From Clostridia bacterium (GTDB taxonomy: Bacteria > Bacillota > Clostridia > Oscillospirales > CAG-272): a stretch of DNA of 5,431 bases. Positions 1 through 4,428 of this stretch are shown here, piece after piece. The notes beneath the pieces are model-generated. The model did not search any database. It was not told where the DNA came from and saw only the letters and a list, made by a program, of their open reading frames with translations. How positions within the stretch are numbered: position 1 is the stretch's first letter; the number at the start of each line of letters is the position of its first letter. The stretch covers positions 1 to 5,431 of the forward strand of contig JAFXFQ010000204.1 in assembly GCA_017520365.1 (NCBI GenBank), given 5' to 3'. Position numbers and translations under genes: made by a program.

Positions 1-78
1 GAAGAATTGTGCGACAAAATGGCTATCAATCCTTGTGCTACAGACGTTTGGTATTGATGTATATGTTATGTTTGCAAT

Positions 79-100
79 GGGACGTCGAGGGCGCCGTCCC
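79..100. repeat. GC-rich hairpin, possible intergenic repeat element
   Basis: GGGACG (79-84) pairs perfectly with CGTCCC (95-100) around a ten-base GC-rich loop. Read on the minus strand, the element starts with GTAGGGG, a form I associate from memory with dispersed hairpin elements in clostridial genomes; I could not check this here. No T-run follows on either strand, so it does not look like a terminator. Confidence 0.4.
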
Positions 101-162
101 CTACCGACTGATCAATCTACACTTCAAACTCCGATTTATCCCACTTTTTACAATTAAAATTC

Positions 163-182
163 AAAACCGCAGCGGCGGTTTT
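163..182. repeat. Perfect 8-bp stem-loop, possible terminator
   Basis: AAAACCGC (163-170) and GCGGTTTT (175-182) are exact reverse complements around an AGCG loop. The A/T ends of the arms give it the shape of a bidirectional intrinsic terminator, but no gene inside the window ends next to it. It may serve a gene to the left of the window, or be the outermost member of the hairpin array that starts 10 bases later. Confidence 0.5.
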
Positions 183-192
183 GTTCCTAAAC

Positions 193-307
193 GTTCCCGA
201 AGGGAACATATCACTGCGAAGCAATATCACTCGTCGAAGACGAATATCACTTGCCCCTTAGGGGCAAATATCACTGCCGCCTCTGCGGCTATACTCCGAT
301 TTATCGG
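193..307. repeat. Array of six short palindromes, four joined to the next by ATATCAC
   Basis: Stems on the plus strand are: GTTCCC/GGGAAC (193-207, loop GAA); TGC/GCA (215-223, loop GAA); TCGTC/GACGA (231-243, loop GAA); TTGCCCC/GGGGCAA (251-267, loop TTA); GCCGC/GCGGC (276-289, loop CTCT); and CCGAT/ATCGG (296-307, loop TT). The identical 7-mer ATATCAC sits exactly between stems at 208-214, 224-230, 244-250 and 268-274. After the fifth stem it degenerates to TATAC-like sequence. Stem sequences differ completely but every arm is perfectly self-complementary, while the joining 7-mer is constant. It lies beyond the regulator gene's terminator, so it is probably not part of that mRNA. Function is unknown. 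Confidence 0.85.
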
Positions 308-322
308 GGGACTCATTTTTGT

Positions 323-357
323 AAAAAGGCTGAGCGCCCATAGGGGCCTCAGCCTTT
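323..357 (-). terminator. Intrinsic terminator of the XRE regulator gene
   Basis: The outer arms AAAGGCTGAG (325-334) and CTCAGCCTTT (348-357) pair perfectly. After a one-base bulge at 335, the inner arms GCCC/GGGC pair around an ATAG loop. Read on the minus strand the stem is followed by TTTTT. The first arm overlaps the TAA stop (356-358), so termination is immediate. The plus-strand side (358-380) is also T-rich, so it may work in both directions. Confidence 0.9.
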
Positions 358-946
358 ACTTTTCTCTTTTTTTCATTCCTGCCCAGAGGAAGATAATGAT
401 CTGCCCGGGTATGCCGATGATGAACAGTTGCCAATAATTGAGGGACAGAACAGATAAGTATATGGATGCGATCAGGGACCACATAAGAACGGAAATATAG
501 AGATAATTTTTTCTTTTATATCCCCAGATGGAATTGAACACGATAAGCACCACAGAGCTTACGGGAACCGCATATGCAAAAAGCAGCCAGGTCGCCCACT
601 TGGCGCCGCACAGCTCAAGTATCACAAATACTGCTGTGGCGATAAGCCACACAAGTGCCACCGAAAGAAGGGTTATCACCATGTGCCTTCTCGACCTTAT
701 GTTTTCCGTGCCGGCGCAGGGCTCCTCCTTTTCGTGCTCCTCGGAGAGAAGATAATCAACGGTCACACCGAAAAGCTTTGCTATTTCAAGAAGCACGCCC
801 ACGTCGGGTATGGATGCTCCCGACTCCCATTTGGACACGGCTTTATCTGAATAATTCAGCCGCTCGGCAAGGTCAAGCTGGGTCAGTCCCGACTTGCGAC
901 GAAGCTCGGATATGTTTTTGGCAACCGTCTTTTTTAGATCTGTCAT
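356..946 (-). CDS. XRE-family HTH regulator with four C-terminal membrane segments
   Basis: This 196-residue protein is a probable membrane-anchored DNA-binding regulator. Residues 7-67 form a Cro/C1-type helix-turn-helix domain, with the typical SGLTQLDLAERL and SDKAVSKWESG stretches and the PDVGVLLEIAKLFGVTVDYLL tail interrupted here only by family variation. A short charged linker (68-88) follows. Four hydrophobic segments lie at about 89-111, 118-140, 147-168 and 171-190, and the protein ends in KKREK. I chose the ATG at 946 because AAGGAGG lies 9 bases upstream; a longer open frame to 1036 would include the promoter. It is transcribed alone and divergently from the PAP2-like gene, which is its most likely target along with its own promoter. 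The family is clear; the signal sensed by the membrane part is unknown. Confidence 0.9.
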   Translation of the reverse strand: MTDLKKTVAKNISELRRKSGLTQLDLAERLNYSDKAVSKWESGASIPDVGVLLEIAKLFGVTVDYLLSEEHEKEEPCAGTENIRSRRHMVITLLSVALVWLIATAVFVILELCGAKWATWLLFAYAVPVSSVVLIVFNSIWGYKRKNYLYISVLMWSLIASIYLSVLSLNYWQLFIIGIPGQIIIFLWAGMKKREK

Positions 947-955
947 CAGCCGTCC

Positions 956-962
956 CCTCCTT
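956..962 (-). promoter_or_regulatory. Ribosome binding site fixing the regulator's start
   Basis: AAGGAGG on the minus strand is a full match to the anti-Shine-Dalgarno core and lies 9 bases before the ATG at 946. The next in-frame ATG upstream (1000) falls on the promoter's -10 box and is preceded by no such site, so 946 is the preferred start. Confidence 0.85.
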
Positions 963-998
963 AATTTTAAAAAATCTCGCAGAATCTTTTGCTTTTTC

Positions 999-1027
999 AT
1001 TTTAGCACAAATTGCGCTCCGTGTCAA
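999..1027 (-). promoter_or_regulatory. Sigma-A promoter of the XRE regulator gene
   Basis: On the minus strand, TTGACA (1022-1027) is a perfect -35 box, followed by a 17-base spacer and TAAAAT (999-1004), a five-of-six -10 box. The predicted transcript start is near 991-993, giving a leader of about 45 bases before the ATG at 946. The near-consensus match suggests strong basal activity that would need repression to be regulated. Confidence 0.85.
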
Positions 1028-1062
1028 GAAAAACACCTCGCAACCCCTGATTTTAAAGGAAA

Positions 1063-1145
1063 TTCTACTGTGAGTAGAGTGCTGTTTTTCAAACTCTACC
1101 GACTGCTTTGGGCCTTTCTACTGCCGAAGTGTTACAGTAGGGTGA
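1063..1145. promoter_or_regulatory. Repeated inverted motifs, candidate operators in the divergent region
   Basis: TTCTACTG occurs at 1063-1070 and 1116-1123. Each copy is followed by a reverse-complement-like half: AGTAGAGTG at 1073-1081 and AGTAGGGTG at 1137-1145. This produces TCTAC/GTAGA (1064-1078), GTAGAGT/ACTCTAC (1074-1099) and CTACTG/CAGTAG (1118-1140). The cluster lies between the regulator's -35 box and the likely plus-strand promoter, as expected for binding sites of the divergent XRE protein. Binding is inferred; RNA hairpins are less likely because the sites precede both transcripts. Confidence 0.45.
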
Positions 1146-1147
1146 CT

Positions 1148-1175
1148 TTTGGCAATACTTGTGGTAGGGTATATT
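1148..1175 (+). promoter_or_regulatory. Possible promoter of the PAP2-like gene
   Basis: TATATT (1170-1175) is a good -10 box. The best -35 candidate is the weak TTTGGC (1148-1153) with a 16-base spacer. The weak -35 and the adjoining inverted repeats would fit a regulated promoter. Transcription would begin near 1182, leaving a leader of about 30 bases. Confidence 0.4.
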
Positions 1176-1210
1176 CATCACAGGAGGGACACTTCCCCCT
1201 CGGAGGTCAA

Positions 1211-1819
1211 ATGGAGAAAGCACAAATGCTGTCGCCGAAAAAAGCAACGTGGCGACTTGCAAAGATCATCAGAATAATAACGGTACCGCCCATAATGGCC
1301 CTCACCGTTTTTACAGCCTTCCTGTTCATGGATGGCTTTTACACGAGCATTTGGGAATATGTCGCCGCAGTCGCGTTCATCGCGCTGCTCCCCATAACGG
1401 CATACCCCCTTCAGCTCGTAATTCCCCCGTTTAAGTCAAGAGGGCGGGAAGGTCAACGCGCTCTTGCCTTTGTGATGTGTACCCTCGGATATATCCTTGG
1501 CGTTGCGTACGGTCTTTTATTCAGCGTCGGAAGGCCCATTTTCACGATGCTCCTCACATACCTTCTGTCGGGAGTAACGCTTCTTGCCGTAAACCTTGTG
1601 TTTCGGTTCAAGGCAAGCGGTCATGCCTGCGGACTTATGGGACCGCTGGCGGCCCTTGCATATTTTATCGGGCCTTTCGCGCTGATATCCGGACTCTTTC
1701 TTTTTGCCGCCGCCTTCTGGAGCTCTGTATATATGAAGCGACACACAGCGGCTCAGTTTGCGGTTGGTGCAGCCATACCCGTTGCCTGGCTCATCGTTTG
1801 CATAGTTCTTATTTTATGA
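1211..1819 (+). CDS. Six-segment membrane protein, divergent PAP2-like phosphatase
   Basis: This 202-residue polytopic protein has hydrophobic segments at about 21-41, 50-73, 84-106, 109-131, 142-170 (possibly two short ones) and 183-202. Two stretches recall the PAP2 (type 2 phosphatidic acid phosphatase) signature: KASGHA (134-139) resembles the central PSGH motif, and W-S-S-V-Y-M-K-R-H-T-A-A-Q (170-182) resembles the SR-x5-H-x3-D motif with the histidine (H178) correctly spaced. PAP2 enzymes remove phosphate from lipid phosphates at the membrane. Here the motif arginine is Ser172, the aspartate is Gln182, and the first KX6RP motif is not intact (K75...R83), so activity is doubtful. The start at 1211 has GGAGG only 4 bases upstream; the ATG at 1226 is an alternative. 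The gene stands alone and divergent from the XRE regulator. Membrane protein is certain; PAP2 kinship is likely but not proven. Confidence 0.6.
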   Translation: MEKAQMLSPKKATWRLAKIIRIITVPPIMALTVFTAFLFMDGFYTSIWEYVAAVAFIALLPITAYPLQLVIPPFKSRGREGQRALAFVMCTLGYILGVAYGLLFSVGRPIFTMLLTYLLSGVTLLAVNLVFRFKASGHACGLMGPLAALAYFIGPFALISGLFLFAAAFWSSVYMKRHTAAQFAVGAAIPVAWLIVCIVLIL

Positions 1820-1820
1820 A

Positions 1821-1853
1821 AAAGATCCCCAAGACCGGGGATCTTTCATTTTT
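1821..1853 (+). terminator. Intrinsic terminator after the PAP2-like gene
   Basis: AAAGATCCCC (1821-1830) and GGGGATCTTT (1837-1846) form a perfect 10-bp stem around AAGACC, followed by CA and five T residues. It begins one base after the TGA stop at 1817-1819. Confidence 0.9.
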
Positions 1854-1917
1854 GTCAGGGGGAATAACGACGCCGACGATACCAAAACCTCGGCTGATGC
1901 ATTCTTCCCGACAGACT

Positions 1918-1947
1918 GAAAGGAGCACCCGTTTGGGTGCTACTTTT
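1918..1947. terminator. Hairpin terminator at the end of the minus-strand operon, possibly bidirectional
   Basis: AGCACCC (1924-1930) pairs with GGGTGCT (1935-1941) around GTTT. Past one G/A mismatch, GAAAG (1918-1922) pairs with CTTTT (1943-1947). It begins four bases beyond the TAA of the kinase gene, which fits operon termination. The T-run is better in the plus direction (CTTTTCTG); on the minus strand the U-rich part is only CTTTC within the stem, so its efficiency there is uncertain. Confidence 0.65.
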
Positions 1948-1951
1948 CTGA

Positions 1952-2476
1952 TTATCTTTGCGTATACCTTTTCAGTGCGCCAATGATCCTCTCAACAGAC
2001 TCTTCTGTACGAAGTCCCGTACAATCAACGATGACATCTGCATATTTCTCATAAAGGGGAGTTCTTTGGCGGTATATATCATCAAGGGTCTCTCCCTTTC
2101 TCATAACGAGACCTCGGGTGGTAATGTTGCGAACCCTGCGCTTTATTTCCTCCGACGGGAGTTTTATGTAAACGATAGTGCCGTTTCGCCTGAGATTTTC
2201 CATGGCCTTTTCGGAAAGAACGACGCTTCCTCCCGTTGCTATCACCATTCTGTGATAGCCGCGGAGTTTTGAAACTATCTCGCTTTCCACCTCGGAAAAG
2301 CCCTCGATGCCACGCTGCTCGATGACCTTATAAAGGGGCAGCTTTTCTTTTTGCTGTATAAGAAGATCCGTATCACAAAAGCCGTACATCTGCGCCTTTG
2401 CGAAGAGGACGCCCAGGGTGCTTTTTCCGCATCCCGGCATTCCAATGAAGATTATATTATCAAGTGTTTGCCTCAT
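1952..2476 (-). CDS. aroK: Shikimate kinase family protein with altered substrate motifs
   Basis: This 174-residue protein has the length and fold signature of AroK, which phosphorylates shikimate with ATP. Visible motifs are the Walker A loop GMPGCGKST (12-20), DTD (35-37), a TGG motif (81-83), the lid region with TTRG (119-122) and R-T-P-L-Y (138-142). Two expected substrate contacts differ. The family usually has F-R after G-E-x-x, where the arginine binds shikimate, but here it is Phe60-Ser61. The usual GGG loop is Gly82-Gly83-Ser84. ATP-dependent kinase activity is therefore well supported, but shikimate as substrate is not. The start overlaps the phosphatase gene's end by 17 bases and has only a weak AAGG 13 bases upstream, which points to translational coupling. 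It is the last gene of the operon, and no other aromatic-pathway gene is in view. The symbol denotes family membership. Confidence 0.85.
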   Translation of the reverse strand: MRQTLDNIIFIGMPGCGKSTLGVLFAKAQMYGFCDTDLLIQQKEKLPLYKVIEQRGIEGFSEVESEIVSKLRGYHRMVIATGGSVVLSEKAMENLRRNGTIVYIKLPSEEIKRRVRNITTRGLVMRKGETLDDIYRQRTPLYEKYADVIVDCTGLRTEESVERIIGALKRYTQR

Positions 2477-3254
2477 AGTATCTCAAAAACCTTGTGGTGT
2501 CTATCTCATCTGTTATTTCAAGGCCGTATTTTTCGATCATTGCATATGCTTTTTCAATAGCCTCCCTCTCCAGAAAGCGATCAGGCAGATGCGCATCAAC
2601 ACCGATGATGACACGGCTATTGCACAGTCGGCAAAGCCGGAGAAACTCCTCGCAGGGGTAGATCCTGTTTCCTGAAATGCCAAGCACGTTCACCTCAACA
2701 GGGACATCAAGTCGGTTTGCACACTCAAGAATCCTTATCATCTCACGGCGAAAGGCGGGGTGAGCGCGGTCCATTCCCACGATATCCGGGTGGGCAATGC
2801 AGGAGAACGCCCCTGTTTCCAGCGCCTCAATGCACTGGTCGGCATATTTTTTCATATCCTCCTCGGTGCTGACACGTTGAACGTAAAGTCCGTTCTGATC
2901 GTCATCAAGAAAGTGCTGGCCGAGGATGAGATACTCTATTTTATACGGCTTTAGAAATTCAAGAAGAGAGGGGAAAAGCTGTGGGTAATACTCAGCCTCA
3001 AGGCCCAGATGTATATTGATCCTGCCCTTATACTGCTCTCTGAGGGAGTTTATCGACTCAACGTAGTCAGAGAGCTGCTCCGGGCGCATACGGTAGAAGG
3101 AATAGTAGTCTCCCTCAAAGCCAACGTAAGGGGAGTGGTCTGAAAATCCCAGGGTCTCTATTCCTGCCTCAATGGCAACGTCAACGTAGCGCTGATCCGA
3201 GCAGCCTGCGTGATTGCATCTTTCCGTATGTGTATGAAAATTTGCTTTCAGCAT
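2460..3254 (-). CDS. PHP-domain phosphatase, histidinol-phosphatase (HisJ/HisK) family
   Basis: This 264-residue cytosolic metalloenzyme of the PHP superfamily matches the usual length of HisJ/HisK, which dephosphorylates L-histidinol phosphate in histidine synthesis. Likely metal ligands are visible in family order: His7 and His9 in FHTHTERCNHA with His15, Asp39-His40 in GFSDHSP, Glu86 in GLEAE, His114 in GQHF, His155 in AHPD, and Asp220-His222 in GVDAH. None of the main ligands is missing, so it should be active. The ATG at 3254 has AAGGA 9 bases upstream. It follows the LCP gene by 15 bases and overlaps the kinase gene. No other his gene is nearby, so it may be a paralogue acting on another sugar or small-molecule phosphate. 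The fold is secure; the substrate is assigned by family only. Confidence 0.88.
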   Translation of the reverse strand: MLKANFHTHTERCNHAGCSDQRYVDVAIEAGIETLGFSDHSPYVGFEGDYYSFYRMRPEQLSDYVESINSLREQYKGRINIHLGLEAEYYPQLFPSLLEFLKPYKIEYLILGQHFLDDDQNGLYVQRVSTEEDMKKYADQCIEALETGAFSCIAHPDIVGMDRAHPAFRREMIRILECANRLDVPVEVNVLGISGNRIYPCEEFLRLCRLCNSRVIIGVDAHLPDRFLEREAIEKAYAMIEKYGLEITDEIDTTRFLRYYEANT

Positions 3255-3269
3255 TGAAATGATTCCTTT

Positions 3270-4406
3270 TTATTCGCCGTAGATGATATCCCAAAGATAT
3301 TCGCGGTTCTTCTCAAGGTCGGGTAAAAGCACCGCCATACCGTTAACGTATGCCTCGGAGAAGGCTCCGTCCACGGGAAGACGGAACTGATCAACGTTTG
3401 CAATATTGAGACCGTACAGATCCATAGCCATGGTAACGATCTCGCCGTTTGACATATCCGTTGTGATAAGGGGGAATATCTCATCAATAAAATCAAGTAT
3501 CACCGGGATGGTAGCGGTTTCTCTGAGGCGGGAGTAGATGGCATCCAGCGTTCTTCTCTGGCGCTCTGTTCTCTCGTAGTCGGAGTGACCAACGTATCTC
3601 ATACGGCAGTATTCGAGAGCCGCATCTCCGTCCAGGCGGTTTCTGCCTTCAACGGTGCGGTGGCCCTTACCCTTGAGAGCATATGCCTCCTCGCCGTTAA
3701 GGTCGATGTAAACACCGCCAACGATATCAACTACCTTTTTGAAGGCGAAGAAATCCACCTCTGCAAAATGGTCCACCGTGATACCGAAGTTCTTTTCGAT
3801 GGTTGCCTTGAGAAGCTCAAAGCCGCCGAAGGCGTATGCCGCATTGATCTTGTTATCGCTGTAGCCGGGGATCTGAACGTACATATCTCTCATAAGAGAG
3901 GTGACCTTCAGCTCCTTGGAGGTCTTATCGATGGTCAGTACCATCATGGAGTCGGAGAGGCCTCTTGCTCCCTCCTGTCTTGTATCCTGACCGATAAGCA
4001 GGATGTTGATTATGCCCTCCTTGGAAAGGGTGTTGACGTCATCTGACCAGATAACGTCATCGGGCTTGATCACCTCCACGCCCTCCGAATACTTATCCGA
4101 CACAAAGAACTCCTCCTCGGGGGGGACGGTCTCCACCTTTTCGGGGTCGTATTTCTGGATCTTTGAAAGCTTTGAGCTTATGAATATTGCCGCGGAGCCC
4201 ACAAGCACAAGGATAACTGCGAAAATTATGCACAAAACTCTTGCCCAGATGGGGAAGCGGCGCTTCTTTTTCGCCTTTTTGCCTGTCTCTGCGGCCTCTG
4301 CGACCTCTTCAGCTTCCATGCTCTCGTCGAGCTCGGTGTCAGCGTTTATAGCCTTATCCCTTGCACTGGCTTTAGCCTTGGCCTTATCTTTTTTACTCTT
4401 TTTCAT
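3270..4406 (-). CDS. LytR-CpsA-Psr (LCP) family cell-wall glycopolymer transferase
   Basis: This 378-residue membrane enzyme belongs to the family that attaches lipid-linked glycopolymers such as teichoic acid or capsule to peptidoglycan on the outer face. A cytoplasmic tail (1-53) is rich in Lys/Ala and then Glu. One membrane helix spans about 54-78, followed by a short stalk and the LCP domain at about 131-300. Hallmarks are GQDTR (140-144), LSDSMM (150-155), SLMRDMYV (170-177), EYCRMRY (265-271) and YERTERQRR (277-285). These supply the arginines and aspartates that bind the polyprenyl pyrophosphate. I chose the ATG at 4406 because AAAGG lies 10 bases upstream; the ATG at 4424, just after the preceding stop, has no such site and would add six residues. 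It is the second visible gene of the operon, 22 bases after its neighbour. Confidence 0.93.
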   Translation of the reverse strand: MKKSKKDKAKAKASARDKAINADTELDESMEAEEVAEAAETGKKAKKKRRFPIWARVLCIIFAVILVLVGSAAIFISSKLSKIQKYDPEKVETVPPEEEFFVSDKYSEGVEVIKPDDVIWSDDVNTLSKEGIINILLIGQDTRQEGARGLSDSMMVLTIDKTSKELKVTSLMRDMYVQIPGYSDNKINAAYAFGGFELLKATIEKNFGITVDHFAEVDFFAFKKVVDIVGGVYIDLNGEEAYALKGKGHRTVEGRNRLDGDAALEYCRMRYVGHSDYERTERQRRTLDAIYSRLRETATIPVILDFIDEIFPLITTDMSNGEIVTMAMDLYGLNIANVDQFRLPVDGAFSEAYVNGMAVLLPDLEKNREYLWDIIYGE

Positions 4407-4428
4407 AGATACTGCGCCTTTCATCTTT

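Larger units (their letters stand above)
1..322. other. Gene-free intergenic stretch rich in small hairpins
   Basis: I see no convincing gene here. The only long open frame (plus strand from base 9) runs straight through the palindromes, has no Shine-Dalgarno sequence, resembles no known protein, and continues antisense into the regulator gene. The stretch holds a GC-rich hairpin (79-100), a perfect stem-loop (163-182), the ATATCAC-spaced hairpin array (193-307) and a 13-base direct repeat (128-140 and 293-305). Bases 1-78 show nothing I can name. I found no promoter with both boxes well matched on either strand. Confidence 0.7.

Noticed and set aside
193..290. CRISPR-like array (short constant units with variable segments)
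   Set aside because: The constant unit is only 7 bases, the variable segments are 9-17 bases and self-complementary, and no cas gene is present in the window.
9..437. Plus-strand open frame of 142 codons
   Set aside because: It has no ribosome binding site, reads through the hairpin array and terminator, runs antisense into the regulator gene, and its product resembles nothing.
947..1036. Longer N-terminus of the XRE regulator starting at 1036 or 1000
   Set aside because: This stretch contains the -35/-10 promoter and the AAGGAGG site for the ATG at 946; the extra residues are not part of the HTH family.
1184..1201. GAGGG/CCCTC hairpin before the PAP2-like start as a riboswitch or translation switch
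   Set aside because: The stem is only 5 bp and leaves the likely ribosome binding site (1202-1206) unpaired; there is too little structure to support a regulatory RNA.
989..1210. Longer N-terminus of the PAP2-like protein starting at 989
   Set aside because: The stretch covers the divergent promoters and inverted repeats, and its translation is unlike the rest of the protein. The ATG at 1211 has GGAGG just upstream.
1477..1986. Plus-strand 169-codon open frame overlapping the PAP2-like gene
   Set aside because: It is an out-of-frame shadow rich in Arg, His, Ser and Cys, and it reads across two terminators.
4407..4424. Alternative LCP start at 4424
   Set aside because: It has no Shine-Dalgarno match upstream, while the ATG at 4406 has AAAGG at 10 bases; not excluded entirely.
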